DNA from: Parus major
Taxonomy: Eukaryota > Chordata > Aves > Passeriformes > Paridae
Assembly (NCBI RefSeq): GCF_001522545.3
Contig: NC_031770.1
Coordinates: forward strand, 19,447,420 to 19,511,419
Direction of reading: 5' to 3'
DNA: 64,000 nt
Shown here: piece after piece, positions 47,972 to 61,552 of the stretch
Numbering within the stretch: position 1 is the stretch's first letter
Layout of the letters: each line of letters begins with the position of its first letter
The notes under the pieces: model-generated
Databases searched by the model: none
Told to the model about the DNA's origin: nothing
Seen by the model: the letters and a program-made list of their open reading frames with translations, nothing else
Translations under genes and position numbers: made by a program

Positions 47972-48354
47972 GGCTTAAGATGAAGACAGGCTGAAAGAGT
48001 TCCAGTTTTTGAGCCTGGAGAAGAGAAGGCTCCAGGGACACTTTATAGCACCTTCCAGCTGCTATAAAGGGAGCTACAGGACCAGGACAGCTGGAGAGGG
48101 ATGTTTTTTGCAAGGGCATACGGATATAGGACAAAGGGAAATGGCTTTGAACTGAAAGAGAGTAGGGTTAAATTAGATATTGAAAAGAAGTTCTCTGTTG
48201 TGAAGGTGGTGAGGCACTGGAACAGGTTGTCCTGGCCTGGAAGTGTGCTAAGGCCAGACTGGATAGAGCTCTGAGCAGCCTGGTCTAGCAGGGAGGTTGG
48301 AACTAGATGTTCTTCAAGGTCCTTTCCAACACAAGCAAATCTCATTCTGTGATT
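47972..48354 (+). mobile_element. CR1 LINE relic, end of ORF2 region and 3' end
   Basis: 'gagcctggagaagagaaggc', 'gaaatggctttgaactgaa', 'ttaaattagatattgaaaag', 'ggcactggaacaggttgtcc' and 'gggaggttggaactagatg' precede the ending 'tctcattctgtgatt'. This is a CR1 3' portion with the end of the ORF2-derived block included. Frames are broken. The 150-codon minus frame at 48043-48495 is an antisense shadow. Confidence 0.9.
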
Positions 48355-50496
48355 AAGGATTTCAGGACATTGGTGGCAGGCCCAGAGTCTCCAGCAGAGG
48401 TCCAGGGGCTCTGACTTTGTCCTTGCTGCAATAAGTTTAATGCAGTCACCATAGGATGAGCTCTCTTCCTGGTGGCTTTTCTGGGCCCTTTTCATCTAGA
48501 GGGATTTCCAACCCATCTTCCACCATGCCAGGACTTCTCCCCTGCTGAAAAGTTCAGCAGGATAAGCATCATCCTTTTGCTTGATTCAGTCCAGAGCATT
48601 TCATGCTGTTTTGGAGAAAACTGTCTCCCCTTCCTGACAGGAGAGGAAGGTCTGAATGGAGAGGATTTCTTTTGACATTTGTGTTTTCACATTATATAGG
48701 AAATAAAAATAAACCCTCAGGTCTCTCCTTGGCAAAGCTCCAATACAGGGGGTAACTGAGGTTATGATTCTTGTTTTCTTCACCCAGTCCTAAGCATGTG
48801 CTGCTTTACAGCACTGTCCAATTGCTTCAATAATTAATGAAGGATGAACTCTTGCCTATTAATAAACTTGTTCTTCTTCCCCTACAAATTCACCCACCCT
48901 TGCAAAGTGTTTCACCTTCACAATAGGCTGTACCTTCCCTTTCCTCTGGCTCTTTGAAGATTTTGCTCTTTGTTCAGTGAAGTTCCCCAGTTCCAGGAAC
49001 ATATAAGGCATTACCTAAATCATCCGGTGTTTATTTTAGTCTGACGGTGTTAATGAGGCTTAGCTATGTTAAAGCATTTAAAATCTTTGTAGTATCTTAA
49101 ATATATTGTATCTTAAAGTATCCCCTTCAGGTATGTAAGTATTATCCAAATCATATAAATGGAGAACTAAAAACAAATGTTTAGGGATTTGCCTGAGGCT
49201 GTGCAATAAGTCAGTGTCAGAGCCAAGAGTCAAACCCACCTATTTGTGGTGAGTCAGCCCACACTGGCATGGTTCGGTGTGTTCCTAGCATGGAAATCAG
49301 CCTATTCATTGTGCACAGTACTCATTTCAATCATTTCATAAACTGGCTCTCTAGTAGTTGCCTTCCCTTTAATAACAGCTTTCCCAGAAATACTTTTGCT
49401 TGCCTCACTCCATATACTTCCTATACATCGACATAGGGAGCATCATGTGGTATCCACAGTTTACATAGTTACTGGGGTTTCTTGTGTTTTGGGGTTTTCT
49501 TTCTTAAGAAGGCCAGAAATTAGGTAGAGAGAGGGGACTGTGTTCCTAAAGGGTTATGAAAATTTCCTGTCTGCCCTTGAAATTAAAAATTATCTGTACA
49601 ACTATTTACCTTGTGGGGTTTATAGTAGTTCACACACCATAATTTTCCTTTCTCTACTTTTTAAGAATTAATCAAGGCTCTTAGGGGGAAAGAAGTGTGC
49701 ATGTGAAAGGCAGAAAAACATACAGGTGCAAATATGTTTGAGAACATTTATGCTGGGAGTCAGTAATCCAAAAAGTGATGAAATAGTAAAGTGACAAGAC
49801 CTGGCCTGAACATCTGAAACTTTGATGATGTTTGGCAGAGAAAATGAGACCAATTAAAGGGTGCCTTTGGGAAGCTTTACCTTGCATGACCAGAACTTCT
49901 ACACATCTCCAGTGCACTTGGTGCTTTCACAGTGCTAATGCTCATGTGAATATGAATGGGTTTGCAGTTTAGTCATCCAGAGTTTAGTCTGCTCTTGGTT
50001 CAGATGTGTTTCTGTAACGCCTTTTGTTTCTGGAGAAGACCTTGTGGTAATTAGCAGTTCAGCCTGACCCTCTGCTGCTGTCTCAGTTCCCCTTTCACAG
50101 TATTTTCAGGTATTAGTGGAGTGAAGGATTCTCTCTTCTTCACTTGCTTTCTCAAGCTTCCCCATTTAAAACTGAACTGCCTGGGGGTCACTGGTTAGCG
50201 TTTAATAACTACACAAGCAGCTTTCTCTCCATCATTATGCTAGATTTTTATACTTCAGTATATTTGAGCTTAAGTATTTTCCTTGACTGACAGCCTGAGG
50301 ATTATAGCATAGCACTCACAAAAAGGATAAAATTTATATATCTTTTAAACTCCAGAGACAAAGGCACAGAAAAACATTACGGGATAGTACTGAGATATTC
50401 TACCTCTTCCTAAAATACCATGGAAATACAATCAGTAGCATAAAAGGACCTAGAAGGAGGAGCAGAAATGTAGCCAAATATTAAATTAATCTATTT
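48355..50496. other. Unique non-coding sequence
   Basis: No gene is recognised. A donor-like 'ttcag|gtatgt' occurs near 49131 on the plus strand. Short frames only. Confidence 0.5.
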
Positions 50497-50497
50497 G

Positions 50498-50526
<29 letters not shown>
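50497..50526 (+). repeat. (AAAAC)n microsatellite
   Basis: About four 'aaaac' units run in tandem and end in a short A run. It is a simple repeat. Confidence 0.92.
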
Positions 50527-50528
<2 letters not shown>

Positions 50529-51589
50529 TGAAAACAATATACTCTGGGAGACAAAACAGTTTCTGGGTGGGAAAAAAAGAAATACAGATACTTCTTCAGA
50601 CAGCCTCTCTTTACTGTGAGCTGTAATCCATAGTGGGGAATAGAGCTTATTTGAGAGTCTCAGGAAGACAGCAAAGCAACAGTGCCTCTGCATGTGATTT
50701 TAGAAACAGCCAAGCCAGGCCTTTTTCCTGTACATTTCATCACCTAAATCATTCAGGCATGAGCCCCTGGTAAAATCAGAGCTATTGGTACGTGATACTG
50801 CAGTGATTGACCTCATACCTAATACCTTAAGGAGAAGAGCATGTGGAAGGGTTTTGAGACTAAAAACTTCAGGCTGAAAACATGCTTCGTCTCTGTTTCT
50901 GGCTGAGGAGAAGTGTGTGCTAGCAGTCAGCTGTTTTTTCACATGACTTTTGGGTTTAGGTGATCATGTGAGTGCCTGACAGGCAGAGTCAATGTATTTT
51001 CAATTTAGTACTTTTCTGTTGCAAAACAGTGTTTTGTAAAAATGGAAATCCTGATAAAAATATCTATTTCTATTCCACTTTCCATTCTTTTGAAAAATAA
51101 AAGCAATAATTAAAAACCAAAAATAAAACAGGGGGTGTAGAATGGGAGCTCCTCTGCACAAGTTTTTTCTGACAGGAAAGGAATACACTACTGAGAGTAC
51201 CACATTTTTTATTGTTTTAATCATTAATTTCATACAGCTGTTTCAGAGGCCATAATTTCCAACTTGGATCTCAAGGAGAATACTCACAATAACAATTGAC
51301 AGAGGAGAAAACTTACAAGAAGTGATTAGAAGGATGAAGAAAGTTATTAGGAGAACATGAAAAATTTCCAACAATATTTTCCAAAATAGAAGCAATTAGA
51401 GAATACTTGGTAAGAATCTACATGTATCTGAAAACTTGAATTCCCAAAGGTTTAAAAAATAATGCAGTTTAGTGTGAAGGTGACAAATAAATAATAAATT
51501 AGAGAAGCTCTTAGAAGTCTAAAGTTCCTGAAACTAAAGCCAAAGTGTGCTTTAACAGGGAGATTGTTTCAAATATGAAATAATTTTTA
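50527..51589. other. Unique AT-rich non-coding sequence
   Basis: No gene or repeat is recognised in this AT-rich stretch. Confidence 0.5.
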
Positions 51590-51970
51590 AAAGAATTGGA
51601 GAAATTACACAGATAGCGGCACTTGTAATAAAGGGAGTACACCGCCAGATTGAAGTGTATTAAAGATGGTGAAAGTACTATTCCTCATCTTTACACATTG
51701 ACCTTGTTTCTGTGTTCAGAAACCATATAGAGAATTGTTGAGTTGGTCAATAAACTAATCCAGCCATCAATAAAGCACACCTTCTTGTTTATTAATATGT
51801 GATTAAAAATGTATATGATAAAAAGATATTGACTGAGCAGAGTTTGGGTGACAAGAACAATTATAGCTTCAAGCCTAATCAGTACATGAGCTGTTTAACC
51901 CAGTGAAAGTCAATAGTCTATTTCTGAACAATTACACATTTTGTTTCAAATAAACTATTTGGATTTTGCT
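51590..51970. promoter_or_regulatory. Candidate SOX/FOX-type regulatory element
   Basis: The string GAACAATTA occurs twice (AACAATTA at 51856-51863 and 51927-51934), 71 bp apart. A forkhead-type TGTTTAT lies at 51786-51792. The sequence is otherwise non-repetitive. Paired identical SOX-like sites suggest an enhancer. Only conservation data could confirm it. Confidence 0.22.
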
Positions 51971-54900
51971 AGTGGTCTTGTTTTCTCTTCATGATTTAGA
52001 CATGAACACAGAAGCAGAGAGAAACAGCCACAAAATAAATCATCCAATATAATTCCACTTTATGGTCCTCGTATAATAAATTGGTAAATACACAGCAAAT
52101 AGGATTTGTTTTAATTAAAACTTGCTAGCCACAAATAAATTAAATTTGGAATGTTTCTTTTTCAGTTTTATTACTAGTTGCACTGGTCTTAATCATATTT
52201 CTACAATGTCCTAATTTATTTATTCTTAAATATTTCTTTTGTTATTTCAAGTTAAAGTCATAATTTTGCCGCATCCAAAGGGTTCCATCTTGATTTCATT
52301 AAAGCAGTTTCTTAAACATAATAAGAAATTATAATCAAAAGCCATTTGATTTCTCCTTGAGTGATCTTTAGCTTTTAAAAACTTTCCTCTCAGCTCCATC
52401 ACTCCAGAGAAGGATGAGAGAATATTCCATAAAGCAGGATGTCTGATGAAAAGTCAGTAGCAACACAGAAAAGTTTGAGCTGGGTGCATCTTTAAACACC
52501 AATATATTCCAGCCTAGTGGGCATTCAGCACAAACTGGTTGCTGGTGAATGGGTCATACATTCCTGAGCAAGAACACAGGGTCACTGGCTTGTCCCCAAA
52601 ATGTTAACAATTAACCATGAGCCCAAAGCAAGCAGCATCAGATGACTGGGCTATCCACAAGCAGAACTTTTAGTGTTTTCAGCACTGGTTTGTTGTGCCA
52701 GCGTTCAAGATCCAGTTAAATCAGTGGTACTCCCCAAAGTGTTTGCAAGTTGTAAGTCTTTTAAGTGCCAGATCAGAAAGCTCCTTATCTATTCCGTAAG
52801 TATCATGTTCATCAAACAGTTATAGTGACTGGCACTTCCACAGATATTTTTCTAAGCTGCTAATCATGTCATCTTCTTAATTCCTTTACAGGAATAAAAT
52901 GATAAAGACTTCAGAAACACAATCTTTTGCATTAAAGTTAACAAAATTCCCTAATTTCTTCTTCTCAAATGTGTTTGGTTTAGGTGAATGTAAAATTCAC
53001 CTTGTTCTTGATTGCTGCTGTAGGAAGTTATTGTTTCATAGGGAAGAACAAATGAACAGAAAGAGAAACATGCCATTGTGCTCACATAGCCTTGAAAATT
53101 TAGGCTTTTTAGAAATTGGTCTTGACACTATAAACACTCTTTTCTGAGTACCTTCGTATTAATATATCACTTCTATTCCAACTGTAAGTAAAAGCCAATT
53201 GTATTTTCTCCTGACTGAACAAAGAGTCACTGACTCTTAAAACCAGAGTAAGTCCTCCAGGAGGTCAGTTCCACTTCATTGTGGTGCAGTTCCAACATTT
53301 TTCCTGGACATTTCTGATTCTGGCTTGTGAGGAGGTGGCAGACTGGTGTAGGCAGACCATTGGTACAATCCCAGCATGGCACCTGCTGGTCAAAAAGTAA
53401 AGCTTTCGTGTTCTCGCATCTTGTGAAAGAACACTCATAGAGTCAGATTTGGTTTGGTTTGAATGGTGGTGTCTGAAGCTTGGGAGAAGCCAAAGAATGC
53501 TTTTCCATATAAATGAGGGATTTCTATTTTTAAAAAATTCCTCTTTAAAGAGATGGTACAGTCTGTGCCTCAGGAGTAGGTGTGAGGGTGCAGCAGCTGT
53601 GAGTAAAGGGATTGCCCCAAAAGACAAGTCAGGTCACCTGAGATAAGAATCTTGCCCCAAGTTGTCTTCAGGAGAAGACAACTCTGTAGCTGCACAGTGG
53701 AGTTTAGGGGAGTCAGCCCCAGCAGCCTGGTCACTGTGGAGCTTACAGGTCATAACTTCTCTGCTAGATGAGAAAAGTACAAAAGGAAAGGTCTGAATCT
53801 CTTTTATCTAGGGCACTGATACGTCTGAGCAATTCCTAATACATTCTTATCTGAAGAAAGAGTTGGGTTTGATATCCATCTGTTTCAAGATAAGTGAGAG
53901 TTTCTCCATCCAGGCTGTGGAGGATATAAATATGCACAGAAGAAAACTTACTCCTGAAGAGAGGATCCAGTGCACTTTGAGATTAATAGGTGTGACTCTC
54001 CCACCAGAATAACATATTGCCAAGCAGTATAAAAGGTACTCCAGGAGGCAAATTTATTGGGCTAAAAATCTATTTTTCTGAGTTTAAATTTACCCATCTG
54101 CTTATCTTTAAACAGAGTCTGAATACATCATTGCTGATTATAGGCTCTGTTCCAGTCCATTACTTGATTCAGTCACATGCTTAAAAATACTAGTTCAATT
54201 AAGATTGTTGGTACATTTATGACTCTAAATATGTGTACTGTTGTTCTTTATTCTTCCACAGAATAAAACAGGAGTTTAATCCATTCTAGATTTTATTTTT
54301 AATGCTCTTCCTCAGCTTTTCAAATGAATACTCCAGCATTAATTGTTCAATCCTCAGTATTAAGGAAAAGCGAGTCTGAAAAGCAAATACCCAACATGTG
54401 TTGATTTATTAGGAAGGTGAATTAAATAAGTGTATAGTTACTAAAAGAAAATATATATTTTTCAGGTGCAGAGAACTTATGAAATCATTAAAAAGGATAG
54501 TGTTGAGAATTTGTATGATGGCTAAGAATTACTTTCTGGTTTTATTCATCTCAGCATCCTTACTTATTCACTTGCAGTGAATGCATGCAATGTCTGCTTT
54601 TACATGAGTTTTCCTCAAATAGTGAGAGTTCAAATGTACAGAATTTTCACTTCTGTTATTGTCAATACATTTTATAATGGATATTTAGTTTAAAAGCCAT
54701 TCCATTTTTTTAAGGGAAAGCTAATCTGAAAACTTATTAAGAGTTACAAATTAAAGCTTCTTCTTCCCAAGCATTTACCACCTTTCTGACTTATCTGCTA
54801 AGTGTCACAGCTAAGCCTGCATATTCTCCTCATCCTCAGAAAGGTGGAGTAACCCTGGAGGGAAAAAAAAGGGAAAAAAACACCCCACAAAAGTAGTTTA

Positions 54901-57900
54901 AACACTGTAGGTCTTCTCAACAAGTTGAACTCAGTAAGAGACCAGTGCTCATCTGCCTTTAGGAAGGTTGGCTCTCTTTACCTCTTTGCAAACCTTCCCC
55001 ACGGGTGAGGCCACACAGCAGGTCCAGAATATCTTCCTCTTCCTAAATTTACTTACCCAGACAACTCTGCCTTTCTTTTCCTATGTACTGGGGATATGGG
55101 TGAGTGGGTGTGGAGTTTGTGAACACATGACAAGGATGAACCAGACACTGCTAGTGGAAAACACACCCTCCTACACAGAAAATCAGAATAAACTTTCCTT
55201 TTACTCATCTGCCTAAACTCATACTGGGAGTGTCCAAGTCACTTATCATCGGTGTATTTATGAACAAACCTCTTCCCTTGGAACATGTGTCTATGAAATA
55301 TTGCAGTGCTATTGCAATGAGTGCTAAATTTATACTCAAATGATTTATTGTGACCACCCCTACTGTTGTTTGGGGGCCTTTCGCATCACATACAGATACA
55401 GTCAGATTACTGCACATCAAAGTAGGAACATACTTTTATATAATGATCTATTCATTCACGATGAGTTATAGCCACCTCAGGGGTGGGATAATACAAGATT
55501 ATCATCACAAGCAATAGTAAAGCTTTATTGACATGAATACCAGATCTTTGACTTGGTCAGATACACTGAGAAAAGCCTTTTTTTTTTCCTATTCTCTTCT
55601 ATTATTACTGGCCACAGTAAGAGCAATCTTGCTCTGCAAGGAGGCTGATAATGTATAGGAGATACATACAGTAGGAAAGATACATTTTTCCATCAACATG
55701 ACTTTTGTACTACATCTTGAAATTGTTTGTTTTGTCATTATCAATAATAAGACAGTTGTGGATGTCACGCCTACATTTTTTCCTCCGATATGGAAAACAT
55801 TTGCTGTTACCTGGGTCAAATGTGATTTCTAAACAGCCAGATGGTCACCCTTCCATTGCTTAATTAAGATCATATTAGTTTTTCTGCTTCGTATATTGGT
55901 TTAAAAGTGATGGACTTGGAAGTATACATTTGTTTTGTTAGGAAGTCCAAGCACAGTACCCCATGTGAGCAGGAACAAGGCAGAGGCTCTTGTCTCCAGC
56001 AGGTCAGTTTTGCTATGCTTGCATTTGAAATAAGCTCTCTCTTTTACACACTGGGTACTTCACATATTTGAGGTCTCTAGAAGACATTAAGCAATTTACT
56101 CTCTAACGCTTCAGTCAAGCCTGTGGCTTGTTAGAGAAGAAAAGAGGTAGGCTGGTGGTGGTAAAGGCAGTGCTGTAGAGGTCTTCAGCTCAGAGGAAAT
56201 GACGCTTTATTTGTTACAAGTTACCACTCAAAATAATGGTGCCTTCTGATTGCATCTGGACTCCTGACACTATCTTTGTACTCTGCTCTCATATAGCCTC
56301 TGTGCTACTAAAAACAGGATGAGTTTTCTCTTTTTACATCTGCATTTATTTATCCTACTTGTTGAAGTTACTGGAGGTACAATTTTACAATGCCACCATG
56401 GTTGCTGCTGGTAAAAAAACTGATGCTGAACTGCAGGTTTCTTCTGAATGAGAATCTGCTACAAAACAAAGAGTAGCAAATTATTGTCTCACTTACTGTC
56501 TTGGATCAGTGAATGAAGTTTAATCTAAGGCAAAGCAGACAGTTCATTTGGCTGTTTCAGTAAGTGCAGCAACTGCTTGACTCCAGGCCAAGTCTCCTCC
56601 AGCTGAGGTCAGAACCATGTGCCTGGTGAGTGCACTTCCATCTCTGACTGAAAGAACAGATTCTGGAGCTCTTCTGTATTCTAACATAGAAAACAGAAAT
56701 TCAGAAGTTTAGGAGCAGGTTTTTTCCCTGTTGTTTGTTTCAGTCCAGCCAGATGTATGGCAATCTAGAGGACTGTTAGTGTCAAATCCATCCCCCTGAA
56801 ATACTTTGAAGATTTTAGTCCAGTTCCAAATGGAAGTGCTACCCACTAAAATATGACTTAAATAGGTGCTTACTGAGAAATAAAAAAGTTAGAAAGGACT
56901 TGGACTCTACATTTGATTGCCCTTTTGCTATTATGCTTAACTTTGTTAGGACACACAAAAATTAGAAGAGCATTTCAGGCTCTATAAACATTTAAAGCCA
57001 GTAAGAAGTGAGAAAACAAAAGCTAATCACATGGCTCAGGACCAATCCCTTGAGCAGGTGCTTTGTCATTACACCATCATGCACTAGGAGATGACAAGGA
57101 ATTTTCCAGGAAAAAAGAATTTTCCTCAAAATTCAGACTATGTAAGACAAAATATGCCAAGAAACAAAGGAAAAGAGACTGTAGAGTAACAAAAAGCGAA
57201 GCCACTAAGGTATATACCTGACGTGTCCACAAGTACAAGTGCTTTCAATGGTACAGACATGCACTTTTAGTCTATTCTGGGTCAGCACCTTATTTCCTTG
57301 TTCTCTCTTTTTTCCTCCCTCTCCTTCCCCCTTTTCACAAATAACTTTACAAAGCTTTTGTTTCATCTGCTCTTATGCAATGAAATATGAACACAACTTG
57401 ACAGGGCAGTGGGGCTTTTCTGCTTATCTTCCTCACAAGCACCCTTTTGGCTTGCAGAGTTGGGCTTAGGCAGAGCTTTCTTCAGGAGTTATTTCCAGTG
57501 TTAAATTTACCTACATGGGGCCATATCTGGGGTAGATAAATACTAATCTTTTTCTTTTCCTGTTCCTCTACCACCACCCTATAGCATCTGGGTGCTTTTT
57601 TTTTTACAGCCTGAAGCTGAAGGGATTATATCATCCTATCCTTTCTATAAATCTCTGTTCCAAACAAATGAGATTAAAGTACAAAATGCCTGCTAATTTG
57701 GGGTATCCAATTAGAGATATTATGTGCTTGATTTTTCAACCTGTTTGGCATTCTGCATCGCTTGGCCTAGTCCATGCAAAGTGAGTGATTCACTTCAGCC
57801 CACCAGACTCCCACATTTCAAGATGGGCCCTCATCTCAACTAAGTATTGCCTCTTGGGGCAACTTTCCTAACACTGTAGAATCTTTGAGGTGGAAGGGGA

Positions 57901-58252
57901 ATGGAAGCAAACTCAGCAGGTAAAATTCAGCAGCTGCTTTGCCACAAAGTCCTTCTTTCCCTTCTTGTAATTCACTACCTTGTACATGAGCTGTTCCCAG
58001 CTCTGTGACAAATTAGACAGGATTCTAGTGAATAAAATCTACAAAGTACTGATCTGTTCCCAGAGGAAGGGTACCTTGCAGGGTTTCATTTCTGCTTCAG
58101 GAAATTTGTGGAATATAATCTCTGTGGTCATGTATCCTAATGTATGGAAGCTGAATTGAGGTGTTCTGAACCCCTCAGGTCAGTCATTTCCTTAACATCC
58201 ACGATGTGGTGGCTAGTGTTGAATATAAAACACATTTCCTTAGTTCAGTGGT
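51971..58252. other. Unique non-coding sequence, no gene seen
   Basis: This is 6.3 kb of AT-leaning sequence. The minus frame 53265-53627 (120 codons) is the longest open stretch and shows no domain. A minus-strand 'WSDGA'-coding string near 52395 only superficially resembles a cytokine-receptor motif. Small T and A runs occur (for example 55578-55588). No RNA gene was seen. Confidence 0.45.
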
Positions 58253-58266
58253 CACACACACACACA
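58253..58266 (+). repeat. Short (CA)n microsatellite
   Basis: About seven CA units. A plus frame of 119 codons (58206-58565) runs across it and is therefore unlikely to be coding. Confidence 0.85.
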
Positions 58267-60980
58267 AATTAAAATATGTTTTGAATCATCTCAGAAACAC
58301 TTCTCTTGAAGGTCAGTTCTTTTTCAGCATTAGAAAGCAGACTCTATTCCAAATAAAAAGCATTAATTATGTAGCTAAACTGCATCAGCTAAAAATAGTG
58401 GAAAAAACTCCACATCTTGACTTTCAGAATTTCTACCATGTTTCAAATGAAATTCAGCCCAGCTACTCTGGACATCCTGCAATTAAGCATCCTTGCTCTT
58501 GGCTGACAGCATTAGTTGGTTTTTCCAGCCTTGCCCTCCTATCTGCCCTCCAGGTTCCTCAATAGAACAGCTTCTCTCTGCTCTCTCTGCACAACCTCTG
58601 TGTCCCCTTACCTAATCAGTCCCAGGCTCCTGCCTCCAAACACCAGTCACAGCTTTTCTCTCTGCCTGGCTTGGCTGCTTCTACTGCCTGCTCTGTCACA
58701 GGCTGAATGGCTTTTTCCTCTGTGTTGTATTCACGCAGAGACCTTTCTTCTTGACACAACCTTCAGATCACCTGGAGCTTAGGAGAGATAGGATTCCTAC
58801 CTCTCAGATTCTGCACCAAAATTCAGGCTCACGGGGCAAACTTGGAGGTGGGGATTAAAGTGGAAATCTAGCCTCAACACTGTATACTCGAGCTTCTATT
58901 TGCAGAGAGGGACAACCTTTAGCAATGCCTTTTTCCTGCTAGAATAAAAGAAATCATTGCTGGCCATCTGTTCATGACACAGTTTCTAATATTTGTAAGT
59001 TAGACACATTTAGATAAATTTTCAGACAGAAAGGGGAAAGCACATTTTAAATAAAAAAGGTCACATTTTGAGGCTGTGCTTCAAAGCCTGAGGGCAGCAG
59101 AGCATTTCAAAGGAAAAAAGTTTCCATTTTAGTATGAGCAAAACTGTTTATTTTTCCATAACCTTGTTCTTGGAAATGGACAAATTGTTTTGGCAGGTAT
59201 TTTCAAAATAATCTGCCCAGTACAGACAGCCAGCATATCAGTTTTCAGCCTAAGTGATGATGTTTTTTCTAAAGCTACATGCAGCAGAAAATGTGGTCTC
59301 TGCTGAGAAATGTTTGCCAAGCCCAATACAGGGAATGGCAGCACATCTACCTTAGAATATACATTATCACAGATTATGTCCTCTGAGGATTTCTGGTTCT
59401 TTTTCAAACACCAATTGCCTCATGGAAAGGCAATAGGGTCAGTGACTCTTCCCTATTTTAGGGGCCGAGTAACTAAAATAAGAGGAAAGGAAAAGAAAAA
59501 CCAGGGATAGAATAAAAAGAAATCCTGATCAACTCCTTATTCCCCTGTTTATGCACCCCTTGGTGCCACCTCTGAGGGGCATCATTTGTGCAAAGGTCCT
59601 CTGGTCTGGAGTATTGCAGGTGTTCTTACACTGCATGGACACAGACATCTGAGATAACGTCCCTGCTGTAATTACTGATTTAACTCCCTGTGATGGAAAG
59701 TTTTGGGGGCTGTAAGAGTGGGCACAGCAGGTGCAGAAGATATCCTCAAATAATAGTTTAATTCAGCTGAGAGCAAGCAGCCTCCACACTCAGCTTGTAT
59801 GGGTACATCAGTACATTATAAAAAACCCCAAATTCAAGTATTTCAGTGGCATCTGATGAAGCTCAGAGAAAAGGCCCTGTGGAAGAGAGAGGTGTGAGGG
59901 GGAAGCTGTGGTCAGGCTCCACCAAGACCAAGCAGGGTTGCTGGTGTGACCCACCGGGTGATGATCCCTGCCCTTGCTGTTACTCCAAGTTGTCTGGCTG
60001 GGGTGAACCCCAGAAAAGGCACTGGCCACAGATGCTAGAGACCTGAAGTAGACAAGCTGCATAAAATTTCATGCCACAGTCTGGCTAGCTTGAGAGAGTA
60101 AGGAACACAGTTAAGTGTAAACAGTATGTGATGAGATAGCCCCATGCAGACCAAAAACCTCCACTAAAAACCATCCCACCAGCAACAACAAATTCCTCAG
60201 CTTAAACTGCACCTCTCTTCAGAGGGAAAAAAAAAAGAAAGGAAAGAATTGCCAAATCAAACTGCTGACTCCTTTTTTCTTATCAAAACACCACAGCATA
60301 CATCTTAACAGCCTGAAGTAAATCAAATGCGGGACCAGCTGGAACTGGCCAGCTCTTGACCCTCTGTTGATATCAGGTGTGTGCTGCACTTCTCTGGCAG
60401 ATTAATTTGTGATCTCAAGTAACTCAGAGCCCCTAAAACTTTCAGTATGGCTGTTAGGACAAAGCTGAAGGTTTTCTTTGGAAAGTGCCGCCACTAAAAA
60501 ACAGTTGGAGTTCTTCTCACTAGACAGACATACTGCATTACAGATGTCAGATGACTTTGTTCCTTCTGTATCTCTTATTTTTAAACTCACACACAAAGCA
60601 AGTGTGGGACAAAATTCAGACTTATGGGCAAAGCCTGCAGGTGTGCATCTGGATGACTGGCTTTTGCACATGGAGCTTCTTCTTGGGGGGATTTGGAATT
60701 GTTCATAGAAATGCATCCCTGAAGAAACCTTTCAGCTCGGGAAAAAAAGTGGGAGAAGATATGGGAAAAGTTGTGCAGAGCGCATGGAATTGAGAGCAGC
60801 TCACAGAAGGCGGCTCCGAGAGTGTGCCCGTATGTGTGATCAATATAATCTATTGCGAAAGAGAGCCTCGGTGTTTCTGTGGGGGAAAGAGACTTAGAAA
60901 GAAGGTCTTTAATTATTACCTGCAGAGAAGTTAAAGTGTAACTCGGCAGTAACGTACTCCAGTGCCAGTTTTGGGGGGTG
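58267..60980. other. Unique non-coding sequence upstream of the CpG domain
   Basis: Toward the right end, from about 60.76 kb, isolated CpGs appear ('gcggctccgagagtgtgcccg', 'ctcggcagtaacg'), marking the approach to a promoter region. The minus frame 60587-61132 (181 codons) crosses this boundary. It has no domain and no splice support, so it is not called. Confidence 0.45.
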
Positions 60981-61002
60981 GGGGCGGTCTCCAGCAGCCA
61001 AT
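60981..61002 (+). promoter_or_regulatory. GC box plus CCAAT box
   Basis: GGGGCGG (60981-60987, Sp-family site) is followed by CCAAT (60998-61002, NF-Y-type site). This spacing is common in proximal promoters of CpG-island genes. No transcription start can be fixed from sequence alone. Confidence 0.35.
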
Positions 61003-61149
61003 CTGCCTGAAGTGTGTACGTGCATGGGAAAAAAAAACCTGAATTTAAAGCCATATTTAATTTAACCATGAAGGGAAAAAACAAGACAAACAAAGCATTG
61101 ACGAGGCAACAGCAGAAAGAAAAGGAGTTCATCCTTCAGGCTGCTGACC

Positions 61150-61460
61150 TCTCTTTGTGCTTCGTGCGGGGGAGCTACCGAACAGGCTCTGGAGCTTGGA
61201 GCACCCACGCGTGAGCTTGTGTCCACCCCCCCACTGGTGCTTGTACCACACCTCCCATAGAGCCAAATCCTCCGCCTGTCTGCCACGGCCTTTTCCTCGC
61301 ACACGCTGCTCAGGGGCTCCGGTCATAGTGCCCCGCCCGCTCCGACCGCATCCCCCCTTCCCGGGGCCGCCGCTGCCCCGCAGCCTGAGCGGGGAGGGGA
61401 GGCGGGCGGGGGCCGAACCTGCGCATCTCCTCGCGCCTTTGGAAAATCACCTCCTCCCTA
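61150..61460. promoter_or_regulatory. CpG-rich block, left part of the promoter domain
   Basis: There is frequent CpG, with clustered GC boxes at 61400-61411 ('ggcgggcggggg') and strings such as 'ccccgcccgctccgaccgc'. It is separated from the main island by about 700 bp of AT-rich DNA, so it may be a second promoter or the shore of one broad domain. No reading frame is convincing. Confidence 0.6.
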
Positions 61461-61526
61461 CAAAAAGGGCAAGGAGAGCCCTGGGGTTTCCAGGGTCACG
61501 ACGATGTATTTATATACACACCTTTA

Positions 61527-61552
61527 TTTTTTTTTTTTTTTTTTTTTTTTTT
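61527..61552 (+). repeat. Poly-T tract, 26 bases
   Basis: An uninterrupted T run lies between the CpG-rich block and the AT-rich spacer. Long homopolymers near promoters can exclude nucleosomes. They are also frequent places for length errors in assemblies. No retroposon body was seen next to it. Confidence 0.97.

Noticed and set aside
48043..48495. 150-codon minus-strand frame
   Set aside because: Mostly antisense to the CR1 relic at 47972-48354.
52380..52420. Minus-strand string coding WSDGA, like a cytokine-receptor WSxWS motif
   Set aside because: Only the first three residues fit, and the surrounding frame shows no FN3 features.
57875..57905. Short string resembling the reverse complement of a CR1 tail
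   Set aside because: The match is under 30 bases and no further CR1 blocks follow on the minus strand.
60587..61132. 181-codon minus-strand open frame near the CpG domain
   Set aside because: Crosses a composition boundary without change of character, has no domain, and is best explained by low stop density.
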